Shown here one piece after another: positions 8,514-15,219 of a stretch of 19,335 nt of DNA (the first letter of the stretch is position 1; every line of letters starts with the position of its first letter). The stretch covers positions 1 through 19,335 of the forward strand of contig CAXUHU010000062.1 in the NCBI GenBank assembly GCA_964250925.1, in the 5' to 3' direction. Under the pieces are notes generated by a model. The model searched no databases and had not been told where the DNA came from. It worked only from the letters and a program-made list of their open reading frames with translations. The stretch is from BOG-908 sp964250925 (lineage in GTDB: Bacteria > Pseudomonadota > Alphaproteobacteria > Acetobacterales > Acetobacteraceae). Both the position numbers and the translations under genes were made by a program.

Positions 8514-9017
8514 TCAGGCCCCCATGAAATCCATCTTTCCAAGCGGCACGCCGTTATGACGCAGGATCGCGTAGGCGGCGGTCATGTGGAAGTACAGGTT
8601 CGGTAGCACAAAGCCCGTCAGGTAGGCGCTTCCGGTAAACTCCATGTCGCGGCCCGGAAATTTGAGGCTGATCGTCCGGTCTTCGCTGCCCTGAAGCTGG
8701 GTGACCGCAATCGTCTTCAGAAAGGAAACCGTCTTGTCGATACGCGCCTGCAACTCCTCGAACGTGGTTTCCGTATCTGGGAAGCTCGGCGCCTCCACCC
8801 CGGCCAGCCGCGCGGCACCATTTTTGACCATATCGGACGCGATCTGCACTTGGCGCGACAGCGGGTGCATGTCGGGCGCAAGCCGGGCGGCAATCAGCAC
8901 CGCCGGGTCGATCTTACGGGATTGGGCGTCTGCATGGGCTTTGCCGACGAAGCCAGCAAGGTTGCGCATGCCTCGGATGAAGACTGGGATGGAGGCGTCG
9001 TAGAAGGAGAATGCCAT
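8514..9017 (-). CDS. DUF1993 family protein
   Basis: A 167-residue soluble protein with the layout of the DUF1993 family (all-helical, related to DinB-type four-helix bundles). Features are the N-terminal FSFYDASIPVFIRGMRNL (residues 3–20), the stretch RLAPDMHPLSRQVQIASDMVK, the PSFPDTETTFEELQARI segment, and the C-terminal GSAYLTGFVLPNLYFHMTAA followed by YAILRHNGVPLGKMDFMG. Together these run the full length and strongly suggest the family. The biochemical role is unknown. The start ATG (9017) gives the typical length; the minus-strand frame stays open upstream through the tRNA gene, which is non-coding extension. The gene lies 57 nt downstream of the mature tRNA-Tyr 3' end on the same strand and 7 nt upstream of the MaoC-like gene, so a tRNA-led transcript with processing is plausible. 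Confidence 0.87.
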   Translation of the reverse strand: MAFSFYDASIPVFIRGMRNLAGFVGKAHADAQSRKIDPAVLIAARLAPDMHPLSRQVQIASDMVKNGAARLAGVEAPSFPDTETTFEELQARIDKTVSFLKTIAVTQLQGSEDRTISLKFPGRDMEFTGSAYLTGFVLPNLYFHMTAAYAILRHNGVPLGKMDFMGA

Positions 9018-9073
9018 GGCGTGTCCTGTTGCTTCGGCCGCCGGACGGGCGTGGCCCTCGTGTAGAGTCGGGA

Positions 9074-9158
9074 TGGTGGAGGGGGTTGGATTCGAACCAA
9101 CGTAGGCGAAGCCAGCGGATTTACAGTCCGCCCCCTTTAGCCGCTCGGGCACCCCTCC
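9074..9158 (-). tRNA. tRNA-Tyr (anticodon GTA)
   Basis: Read on the minus strand, the acceptor arms GGAGGGG (9158–9152) and CCCTCC-type 3' strand (9084–9078) pair fully, followed by ACCA with the CCA encoded (9076–9074). The T arm (9085–9101) has GTTGG/CCAAC stems around the ATTCGAA-type loop. The anticodon arm GCGGA-CTGTAAA-TCCGC carries GTA (complement of 9122–9124), decoding UAU/UAC as Tyr. A long variable arm between the anticodon and T stems makes it a class II tRNA, as bacterial tRNA-Tyr is. It is followed on the same strand by the DUF1993 gene. No duplicated 3' end that would indicate an integrated element was noticed nearby. Confidence 0.96.
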
Positions 9159-9255
9159 GCCGGCGCAGACCGCGGATGCGGGCCGATATTCCGAAGGCGC
9201 CACCTTGTCAAACGCCGGCATGGCAGCGGCGGACGGGGTCGGCTATAGCGCACCG

Positions 9256-10167
9256 ATGAAGCCACCATCCTTCCCCGGCAATCGCCCGGCTCACCGGCCG
9301 CCCGCCGGCCCCCGCACCAACATGCCGCGTCCGCCGGGCGACGATTCCGGCCGGACGTCCGGCCGTCCTGCCCAGGGTCATTCGGGGCAGGGTCAAGCCG
9401 GACAGGGCCGGCAGTCTGCTTCGCGAGGACCGGAAGCGCCTCGCGGGCAGGCACCGGCGGGAACGATCTGGCTGTATGGCCTGCATCCGGTGGCCGCCGC
9501 CCTGGCCAACCCGCAGCGCCGCCTGCGCCGGCTGGTGCTGACCGAGGAAGGCGAAACCGCGCTGGCCGCGCAATTGCCGCCGCCCTGGCCGCAGGTGCAT
9601 GAGCGGCTGGAGCGGGCGCGACTGGACCAGCTTTTAGGGCGCGACGCGGTGCACCAGGGCATGGCGGTGCTGGCCGACCCGCTGCCCCAGCCGCCGCTGA
9701 CCGCAATACTGGAACGGCGAGGCCCGATACTTGTGCTGGACCAGGTGACAGACCCGCGCAACGTGGGTGCAATCCTGCGCTCGGCGGCGGCCTTTGGGGT
9801 GGCCGGCGTGATCGTGCAGGACCGCCACGCGCCGGAAGAGACCGGCGCACTGGCCCGTGCCGCGTCTGGCGCGCTGGAGACGATGCCGATGATACGCGCG
9901 GTGAACCTGGCGCGTACGCTGGTGGCGCTGAAGGCGGCCGGACTTTGGGTGGTCGGCTTGGCGGCCGGCCAGACGCCGTTGCGCGGCACCGCGCTGGCCG
10001 AACGCCGGGTGGCACTGGTGCTGGGCGCGGAAGGCGAGGGCCTGCGGCGACTGACACGCGACACCTGCGACGAGCTGGCAGGTCTGGCGATGACCGGCAT
10101 CATGGAAAGCCTGAACGTGTCGTCGGCCGCTACCGTGGCGCTGTACGAGCTGACCCGGGCTGCATGA
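9256..10167 (+). CDS. SpoU/TrmH-family 2'-O-ribose RNA methyltransferase (RlmB-like)
   Basis: SPOUT-class methyltransferase that methylates a ribose 2'-OH using S-adenosylmethionine. The N-terminal 60–70 residues are low-complexity and rich in Pro, Gly and Arg, probably disordered and RNA-contacting. The substrate-binding domain follows (TIWLYGLHPVAAALANPQRR, LRRLVLTEEGE). The catalytic domain carries motif 1 PILVLDQVTDPRNVGAILRS, motif 2 VALVLGAEGEGLRRLTRDTC, and motif 3 MTGIMESLNVSSAATVALYE, which build the SAM-binding trefoil knot. The GLHPV start and overall order fit RlmB (23S rRNA G2251) better than TrmH or TrmL, but the exact target is inferred. ATG 9256 is preferred; an in-frame ATG at 9220 and TTG at 9205 are possible, and none has a clear ribosome binding site. 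It is divergent from tRNA-Tyr. Confidence 0.9.
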   Translation: MKPPSFPGNRPAHRPPAGPRTNMPRPPGDDSGRTSGRPAQGHSGQGQAGQGRQSASRGPEAPRGQAPAGTIWLYGLHPVAAALANPQRRLRRLVLTEEGETALAAQLPPPWPQVHERLERARLDQLLGRDAVHQGMAVLADPLPQPPLTAILERRGPILVLDQVTDPRNVGAILRSAAAFGVAGVIVQDRHAPEETGALARAASGALETMPMIRAVNLARTLVALKAAGLWVVGLAAGQTPLRGTALAERRVALVLGAEGEGLRRLTRDTCDELAGLAMTGIMESLNVSSAATVALYELTRAA

Positions 10168-10250
10168 CCTAGCGCTCACGATTGTGTGGGCGAACACGCA
10201 GCAAACCTGACGTCCACGCGGTATTAACGCATCGGTCGCATGATGACACG

Positions 10251-10493
10251 ATGAGCCAGACACATACAAAACCCACGCCGTGGCAGGCCCTGCCGGACGA
10301 TCTTCAGGCAGCCCTGGCACAACAGGCACTCCGCCGGGCTGCGCTGATCATCGCCGAGCAGGCTGAGCTGTTCGCCGTGCAATTCAAGGGCGGTGTGCTG
10401 CAAGACCGCGGCGCCAAGGACGCCCTGCAGCTTTTCGCGGCGATTCTGCGCGAGACGACGATCGAGACGCTGAGCCCGTCGGGGCACGCCTAG
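10251..10493 (+). CDS. Small hypothetical protein (80 aa)
   Basis: I do not recognise this family with certainty. The 80-residue product has no signal peptide or membrane segment. After a polar start (MSQTHTKPTPWQALPDD) it reads as an amphipathic helical protein: LQAALAQQALRRAALIIAEQ, AELFAVQFKGGVLQDRGAKD, ALQLFAAILRETTIETLSP. The regular alternation of charged and Ala/Leu residues, normal codon use and an ATG start argue that it is real and not a GC-driven open frame. It begins 84 nt after the rRNA methyltransferase on the same strand, so it may be co-transcribed with it or have its own promoter. The stop is followed immediately by a long hairpin (10495–10528). A role in nucleic-acid or protein binding would be a guess. 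Confidence 0.65.
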   Translation: MSQTHTKPTPWQALPDDLQAALAQQALRRAALIIAEQAELFAVQFKGGVLQDRGAKDALQLFAAILRETTIETLSPSGHA

Positions 10494-10494
10494 A

Positions 10495-10528
10495 TCACGA
10501 CAGCTTCCGGTAGCCGGAGCTATCGTGA
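10495..10528 (+). terminator. Long stem-loop directly after the 80-aa gene
   Basis: TCACGACAGCTTCCGG (10495–10510) pairs with CCGGAGCTATCGTGA (10514–10528) around a TAG loop: about 14 base pairs with one mismatch and one bulged T. It starts one base after the TAG stop codon. No T-tract follows, so it is not a textbook intrinsic terminator; it could still block a 3' exonuclease or terminate with a factor. Confidence 0.5.
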
Positions 10529-10566
10529 CCTAGCTGAAGGTCAGCCCGATGCGATGATGCTCAAAA

Positions 10567-10598
10567 GTCCGGTTCAGCCCTGACAGGCTGACCCGGAC
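10567..10598. repeat. Second large stem-loop in the 10.5-kb intergenic region
   Basis: GTCCGG-T-TCAGCC (10567–10579) pairs with GGCTGA-C-CCGGAC (10586–10598) around a CTGACA loop: 12 pairs and one central mismatch. A smaller hairpin, GCTGA/TCAGC with an AGG loop, lies at 10533–10545. Function is unknown; terminator, REP-like palindrome and structured RNA are all possible. Confidence 0.5.
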
Positions 10599-10611
10599 CT
10601 CCAAGGTATGA

Positions 10612-10653
10612 GGGCTAGCGCGTAAGACTCGACGACAACGGCTGATCAGCCGT
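10612..10653 (+). repeat. 42-bp imperfect direct repeat, copy A (ends at the assembly gap)
   Basis: This stretch matches 10693–10734 at 33 of 42 positions without gaps. Shared blocks are GGGCT, GCGC, TAAGAC and the terminal TGATCAGCCGT. Its last 16 bases (10638–10653, ACGGCTGATCAGCCGT) form a perfect palindrome that abuts the run of Ns. Similarity may extend weakly a further 15 or so bases to the left. Copy B overlaps the stop codon of the DegP-like gene. Confidence 0.6.
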
Positions 10654-10663
10654 NNNNNNNNNN
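10654..10663. other. Assembly gap (10 Ns)
   Basis: Ten consecutive N bases. A round number like this usually marks a scaffold join of unknown true length. It is bracketed by a palindrome on the left and by the 42-bp repeat pair, so the missing sequence is likely repetitive or strongly structured. Confidence 0.95.
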
Positions 10664-10692
10664 CCGGCCTCCCGCCCAGTACAATGTTTTGG

Positions 10693-10734
10693 GGGCTCGC
10701 GCTTAAGACGCGCCGGAACGGGGTGATCAGCCGT
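10693..10734 (+). repeat. 42-bp imperfect direct repeat, copy B (overlaps htrA stop)
   Basis: Partner of 10612–10653, same orientation, 33/42 identical. The last eight bases are the end of the DegP-like gene on the minus strand, including its TGA stop codon (10729–10727); the rest is its 3' flank. Copy A therefore resembles the 3' end and downstream flank of a similar gene. Confidence 0.6.
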
Positions 10735-12298
10735 TGCCGTCGTCTTGGTTGTCGCCCTGGTCGGCGGGCGCGGGCGTGACGGCTACGAACAGGTTTTCGC
10801 CGCTGCGGATGATGCGCAGCGCCACCGCCTGGTTGGATTTCATCTGCTCGCGGATCGCACGCGTGGCGTCGGTTGTGCCGGTTACCGTGTGGTCGCCCAC
10901 GCCGGTGATCACGTCGCCGGGTTGCAGGCCAGCCTGTTCGGCCGGAGAGCCCTGTTTCACCTCGGTAATGACGGCACCGCGGGCACCCTCAGGCAGGTCG
11001 AGTTGCTGGCGCAGGTTTGGCGTGATGCCCGAAAGTGCCACGCCGAAATTCTGGCTGTTCTGGCCGATAAGCGCGCCGCCGTGGCCGGAGCCGTCGCTGG
11101 GCAGCGTGCCGACCGTCACGTCCACGGTCTGCGCGCGGCCCTGCCGGAGCACGTCGAGTCGTGCGTGGGTACCAGGGATTACCTGGCTGACGTTGATCGC
11201 CAGTTCGCGCGGGTTGCCGACGTGCTGCCCGTTGACGGCCACGATCACGTCGCCGGGGATCAGGCCCGCATGGCTGGCAGGACCGTCGGCTTCCACGCTG
11301 GCCACCAGCGCCCCGTGCTCGTCGCTGCTGCCGCCCGGCAGGTGCAGCGCATCCGACATGGCGGCGTTCACCGCCTGCGCCTGCACACCGATGTAGCCGC
11401 GGGTGACGTGACCGGATTTCTCCAATTGGGAGACGACGCTTTTGACCGTGTTGGACGGGATGGCAAAGCCGATGCCGACCGAGCCGCCGCCGTTGGGCGA
11501 GATGATGGCGCTGTTGACGCCCACTACCTGACCGTCCTGGGTGAAGAGCGGACCGCCGGAATTGCCCTGGTTTATCGGCGCGTCGATCTGAATAAAGCTG
11601 TCGTAGCTGCCCTCGCCGATGTCGCGGCCGCGCGCGCTGACGATGCCTGCGGTAACCGTGCCGCCAAGGCCGAACGGGTTGCCGACGGCCACGACCCAGG
11701 CGCCGGGCTGGGCAGTGTTGCTGTCGCCCAGGTTGATGAACGGCAGGCGGTGGGTGGCCTTTACCCGCAGCACGGCCAAGTCGGAAGCCTTGTCCCGGCC
11801 GACCACGCGCGCGGGCAGCACCGTGCCGTCGTCGAGCGTGACGGAGACGGACGTGGCGCCGCGGACGACGTGGTTGTTGGTCACGATCGTGCCGTCGGAG
11901 TCGATCAGGAAGCCGGACCCGCGTGCTTCGACAACGCGCTGGCGCTGCTGCTGTTGTGGCATGGCGAAGGGGAAGCCGAACGGAAAGCCGCCCTGACCGC
12001 GGCCGAAACCAGGAAAGCCGCCCTGGCCTTGGGCATCTTCCTCCTCGTCGGGGTGCATTTTGCTAGTGATGGAGACGACGGCCGGCTTCACCCGGTTTAC
12101 GAGGCTGACAAAGTCCGGCAACGGATGACTGCCCTGGCCGGGGTCGATCGCCCCTGCCTTGGGCTGGACGACGCTCGGGTCGTTCTGAGCCTGGGCCCCG
12201 GACGGCAGGCCGGCAAGGGCTAGGCCTCCGGCTGCGGTGCCGGCCAGCAAAATGGCAGCGAGCGTGTTGCGCCAGGGTTTACGGGGCGAGGTGTTCAT
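10727..12298 (-). CDS. degP: DegP/HtrA (Do-like) periplasmic serine protease
   Basis: A 523-residue periplasmic trypsin-like protease and chaperone that degrades or holds misfolded envelope proteins under stress. It has an N-terminal signal peptide (basic NTSPRKPWRN, then a hydrophobic run to about residue 37, GAQAQ). The protease domain carries the triad His143 (TIVTNNHVV), Asp173 (ASDLAVLRV) and Ser247 (INQGNSGGP). An insertion rich in Gly, Phe and Gln (about residues 88–120) precedes the domain and matches the regulatory LA-loop region of Do proteases. PDZ1 begins at GYIGVQAQAV (about 301) and includes GLIPGDVIVAVNGQ; PDZ2 (about 415–510) contains GSPAEQAGLQPGDVITGVG. The C-terminus is Asp/Gln/Gly-rich. 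The ATG at 12298 follows a weak GGAG. The gene is divergent from the SDR gene and its 3' end lies in the repeat beside the assembly gap. Confidence 0.94.
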   Translation of the reverse strand: MNTSPRKPWRNTLAAILLAGTAAGGLALAGLPSGAQAQNDPSVVQPKAGAIDPGQGSHPLPDFVSLVNRVKPAVVSITSKMHPDEEEDAQGQGGFPGFGRGQGGFPFGFPFAMPQQQQRQRVVEARGSGFLIDSDGTIVTNNHVVRGATSVSVTLDDGTVLPARVVGRDKASDLAVLRVKATHRLPFINLGDSNTAQPGAWVVAVGNPFGLGGTVTAGIVSARGRDIGEGSYDSFIQIDAPINQGNSGGPLFTQDGQVVGVNSAIISPNGGGSVGIGFAIPSNTVKSVVSQLEKSGHVTRGYIGVQAQAVNAAMSDALHLPGGSSDEHGALVASVEADGPASHAGLIPGDVIVAVNGQHVGNPRELAINVSQVIPGTHARLDVLRQGRAQTVDVTVGTLPSDGSGHGGALIGQNSQNFGVALSGITPNLRQQLDLPEGARGAVITEVKQGSPAEQAGLQPGDVITGVGDHTVTGTTDATRAIREQMKSNQAVALRIIRSGENLFVAVTPAPADQGDNQDDGNG

Positions 12299-12484
12299 CG
12301 GGCTGGGGTCTCCATCGGAAGTTGGCGGTCACGGGGATGCCGCTTGCCTGTTGCAATATAGACGCAGGCGTGAACGTTCCATCGTCGCCATGGTGAAACC
12401 CACGTCATGACCGCGGTGTCATCGGCTTGGCAGCGCGCCCTGCGCGCCGTATCGGGCGTTACCACAACGTTCGGGGCGACAGGC

Positions 12485-13255
12485 ATGAACGACTATTTTT
12501 CGCTGCAAGGGCGCACGGCGCTGATCACCGGAGGATCGCGCGGCATCGGTGCCATGATCGCCGAGGGATTTTTGCGGGCCGGCGCGGCCAAGGTGTACAT
12601 CTCGGCCCGCAAGGGCGCGGCGCTGGAAGACGCGGCCGGCCGCCTGGGACAGTTCGGCACCTGCGTGGCACTGCCAGGCGATGCGTCGGGAGCAGCCGGG
12701 GCACAGGCAATGGCCGCGCACTACCTCAAGCACGAGGATAGGCTCGACATCCTGGTGAACAACGCCGGTGCAGCGTGGGGCGAAAGTTTCGACAGCTTCC
12801 CGGAGGCCGGCTGGGACAAGGTGATGGACCTGAACGTGAAAACACCGTTCTTCCTGACCCAGGCGCTTCACGGCGCGTTGAAAGCCGCGGCCACAGAGGC
12901 GCGGCCGGCAAAGGTGATCAACATCGCTTCGATCGATGGCGTGTCGGTCAACATGCAGGAGACGTATTCATACGCCGCCAGCAAGGCCGGGCTGATCCAT
13001 CTGACCAAGCGCATGGCGCTGCGGCTGATCGATGACCACATCGTAGTCAACGCAATCGCGCCGGGGGCCTTCGCCTCCGACATGAACAGGCTGGCGCGCG
13101 ATCACGCCGACGAGGTGTCCAGGCACATCCCCGCGGGCCGCATCGGCAGCAAGGAGGATATGGCCGGCTCGGCAGTGTATCTCGCCTCTCGCGCCGGCGA
13201 CTACGTGGTGGGCGGCACGCTGGTGGTGGATGGCGGCATGGCCTGGAAGCGCTAG
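12485..13255 (+). CDS. Short-chain dehydrogenase/reductase (SDR), classical type
   Basis: A 256-residue Rossmann-fold NAD(P)-dependent oxidoreductase. It shows the cofactor motif TGGSRGIG (residues 15–22), the structural NNAG at 92–95, and the catalytic Ser149 (NIASIDG), Tyr163 and Lys167 (YSYAASKAG). The C-terminus has the FabG-like GGTLVVDGGMAW. The arginine in SARKG after beta-strand 2 suggests an NADP(H) preference. The ATG at 12485 was chosen since NDYFSLQGRTALITGG is the usual distance to the glycine motif; the frame is open to 12407 but that extension looks non-coding. It may be a 3-oxoacyl-(ACP) reductase-like or polyol/sugar dehydrogenase; substrate cannot be told from sequence. It is divergent from degP and has no apparent operon partner. 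Confidence 0.92.
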   Translation: MNDYFSLQGRTALITGGSRGIGAMIAEGFLRAGAAKVYISARKGAALEDAAGRLGQFGTCVALPGDASGAAGAQAMAAHYLKHEDRLDILVNNAGAAWGESFDSFPEAGWDKVMDLNVKTPFFLTQALHGALKAAATEARPAKVINIASIDGVSVNMQETYSYAASKAGLIHLTKRMALRLIDDHIVVNAIAPGAFASDMNRLARDHADEVSRHIPAGRIGSKEDMAGSAVYLASRAGDYVVGGTLVVDGGMAWKR

Positions 13256-13322
13256 CGTCGCGGCTGGCCGGCTCGTCTTCGGAGCGGGCGCGGGCCGGCC
13301 TATGACGCTCGCCGACGCCAGG

Positions 13323-13538
13323 TCATTTGGCGCCGGCGCGGTTGTCGTCGGTGCCGGCACCAAGTGGGCCGCCGCCGATAGACGAGCCGGCGCTGGCGCC
13401 GACCTGCGGACCGGCGCCGCTAGCCGCCAGGCCGGGGCTGCCCGTCGGCGCACTATTCGTGTTGGTGCACGCCGCCGTGCCGAGAGTGGCCGCGAGGACA
13501 GTCATGGCGGTGCGTAAAGGCGCGCGTATGACGGGCAA
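13323..13538 (-). CDS. Putative small lipoprotein, Gly/Ser/Ala-rich
   Basis: A tentative 71-residue protein. From a TTG at 13538 the product starts MPVIRAPLRTAMTVLAATLG and continues TAACTNTNSAPTG, resembling a lipoprotein signal: two arginines, a hydrophobic stretch, and a cysteine after TAA. The -3 residue is Thr rather than Leu, so the lipobox is imperfect. The mature part is Gly/Ala/Ser-rich with no recognisable domain. Supporting the start, a GGAG lies seven bases upstream of the TTG; the internal ATG at 13505 has no such site. No homologue is recognised. The region is GC-rich and has open frames on several strands, so a spurious frame remains possible. It converges on the SDR gene. Confidence 0.45.
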   Translation of the reverse strand: MPVIRAPLRTAMTVLAATLGTAACTNTNSAPTGSPGLAASGAGPQVGASAGSSIGGGPLGAGTDDNRAGAK

Positions 13539-13770
13539 TAGACGTCTCCAGTCCAGATGTCGTGGTCGGAACGCCTGGAGCACAGCCTCGTTGCGGCGCA
13601 GTTTGGGGGTTGCACGCAATATGCCCTTGCATCCAACCTGCTCTGGCGCCGACGTGCTCTGGCGTCCCGGCGCTGAAACGAGCAGCGCCACGTCGCTATT
13701 ATCGTCTGAGAAGCCGCCATGTTCGGCTATCATGCGTGGCGATACGCGTGCACGATAACGGAGGTGCGGG
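13539..13770. other. Intergenic stretch without a supported gene
   Basis: Between the putative lipoprotein (minus) and the DUF2278 gene (plus). Open frames here on both strands lack motifs, ribosome binding sites and coherent composition. It presumably holds the divergent promoters for the two flanking genes; I could not pick convincing -35/-10 pairs. Confidence 0.5.
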
Positions 13771-14433
13771 ATGACGCTGTCCTACGGTTTTGCAAAGGCC
13801 AAGATCACGACCGATGCCGTCTTGCGTGGGTCGCGTCACCGGTCCGAGACCCAGTATCATCTGCATTTCAGCTTGGCGGTCGATGGCGCCAACTGGGACG
13901 TCGCCGTCAACGTCGGCACAACGGATGCCGACGACCTGCTCAAATACAAGCTCGTTTACGACTTCCGCCATGGCCTAACGGCAACGTTGCAGGCGGCAGC
14001 GGCGGGGTCGCAGATCCTGACCGGTCAGAGCAGCCTGCCGGCGCTGGATTTCGTGCGCAGCGACGTGCTTGCCAACACGGGCGACTGGCGCGACAGCGAC
14101 GTGATGGACGGATCGGACCGGCCGGAGCCCGTTGCTTCTCTCAAGCGGTTGCTGGCCAGCGCGCAACAAGGTCAGGCCGACATCTACGTGTTCGGCCGTC
14201 TCTACAGCGAGGGCGACGGGCTGCACGACACGCACATGAACCAGGGATCGACCGGCAGCTTCCTGCACCGGCCCGACGACGACAGCAACGACCATAACGA
14301 CGTTTGGCAGGACGGCGCGTTACTAGTCGATCTGGGCCAGCCCGAATGGGCGGCCTATTTCGCCGCTTTCAACAAGCAACTCGTGCCGACCGACGACCTG
14401 GGCAACCCACAGCCAAACGCGCAGACGATCTAG
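13771..14433 (+). CDS. DUF2278 (YukJ-like) family protein
   Basis: A 220-residue soluble protein of the DUF2278/YukJ family, whose molecular function is unknown. The match is seen at the start (MTLSYGFAKAKITTDAVLRG, then QYHLHFSLAVDGANWDVAVNV), in the central DFVRSD...LLASAQQGQADIYVFGRL, and above all in the C-terminal HDTHMNQGSTG followed by HNDVWQDGALLVDLGQPEWA and AFNKQLVPTDDLGNPQP. These histidine- and aspartate-rich blocks are the conserved part of the family and could bind a metal. The ATG is well supported by GGAGG seven bases upstream. It has no signal peptide. It stands alone, with the DUF2721 gene converging on it, so context gives no functional hint. Confidence 0.88.
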   Translation: MTLSYGFAKAKITTDAVLRGSRHRSETQYHLHFSLAVDGANWDVAVNVGTTDADDLLKYKLVYDFRHGLTATLQAAAAGSQILTGQSSLPALDFVRSDVLANTGDWRDSDVMDGSDRPEPVASLKRLLASAQQGQADIYVFGRLYSEGDGLHDTHMNQGSTGSFLHRPDDDSNDHNDVWQDGALLVDLGQPEWAAYFAAFNKQLVPTDDLGNPQPNAQTI

Positions 14434-14632
14434 CGGGATCGGCCAGGCGGTCGCGCGCGCGGCGGCAACGGGCCAGGGCGGCTCGGCGGTGTTCAAACCG
14501 GCGCTGCCTGCTCGCCTCGCCGATGACGGCAGACGCTCCGGCACACTCAGCTCCGACGCCTCGCGTCCACTCCGGATGAGCTCGTTGCCGGCTGGGGTAA
14601 AGGTGGTTTTAGGAGGGTCTGCGTGAAGCCGA

Positions 14633-15115
14633 TCAATGGTCGCGCCACAGTGCCAGGCGCGGCAAATGGAAACGCAGCCGCGCGCGCAAGCCGCGGCTGC
14701 TCATCAGCATTTCCAGCCCGAAGGCGGTGACCGAGCCGAGCGTGCAGACGATCGCCAGGCCGAAGAAGCTCAGTAACACGCTAGCGATCGCCTTGTTGCT
14801 GAGCGCGAACAGGAACAGCGTTAGGATCGCCATGCAGGTGGCGGCGGCCCCGGCCGTGCCGAGCACCACGGCGGCATCCAGTGCCTGCGACCGGCGGTGC
14901 AGCCGCTCGAATTGGATCTTTTGTTCGGGGGAGACGCTGGCCGCGCCGACCGTGTCGACAAGACTGTCCAGGCGGTCCGCCACCCTGGCCAGCCGGCTGG
15001 CGAACACGTTGAGCAGCGCTGCGATGCCCGACAGCAGGAATACCGGCGTTAACGCCACCTGGATCAGGTGGCCGGCGGATTCCAGGGTGAAGCTTTGGAA
15101 CATGCGTGCTTTCAT
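14633..15115 (-). CDS. DUF2721 family integral membrane protein
   Basis: A 160-residue inner-membrane protein of the DUF2721 family; its function is unknown. The N-terminal segment LIQVALTPVFLLSGIAALLN (about residues 17–36) forms the first membrane helix and leads into the family hallmark NVFASRLARVADRLDSL. A cytoplasmic helical stretch (EQKIQFERLHRRSQALDAAV) follows, then two more hydrophobic segments (VVLGTAGAAATCMAILTLFL, and AIASVLLSFFGLAIVCTLGS), giving three to four membrane spans. The basic C-terminus (SSRGLRARLRFHLPRLALWR) is probably cytoplasmic. The ATG at 15115 is used; an ATG four codons later is equally possible, as neither has a strong ribosome binding site. Confidence 0.85.
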   Translation of the reverse strand: MKARMFQSFTLESAGHLIQVALTPVFLLSGIAALLNVFASRLARVADRLDSLVDTVGAASVSPEQKIQFERLHRRSQALDAAVVLGTAGAAATCMAILTLFLFALSNKAIASVLLSFFGLAIVCTLGSVTAFGLEMLMSSRGLRARLRFHLPRLALWRDH

Positions 15116-15219
15116 AGGGCGCCCGTTCTGGGCTTAGCTGAGAGGAGAACTTGGACGAAATCTCCGCAGTACAAGCAACAAGCCAGACGACAACGCAGTT
15201 CTCTGCACTCTATCTGTAA

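Noticed and set aside
9074..9158. tRNA-Tyr as an integration (att) site for a mobile element
   Set aside because: No integrase, no duplicated tRNA 3' end noticed, and both sides carry housekeeping-type genes.
9205..9255. Promoter and alternative starts just before the rRNA methyltransferase ATG
   Set aside because: TTGTCA and CTATAG are present but about 32 bases apart, so they do not make a normal sigma-70 pair; the upstream TTG/ATG starts lack ribosome binding sites.
10745..12223. Long plus-strand frame opposite the DegP-like gene
   Set aside because: Shadow of the protease; no coherent motifs or start site, and the minus strand shows triad and PDZ domains.
14623..14740. Short plus-strand frame with AGGAGGG before a GTG
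   Set aside because: The frame runs only about 35 codons antisense to the 3' end of the DUF2721 gene, with no recognisable content; the Shine–Dalgarno-like match is probably chance.
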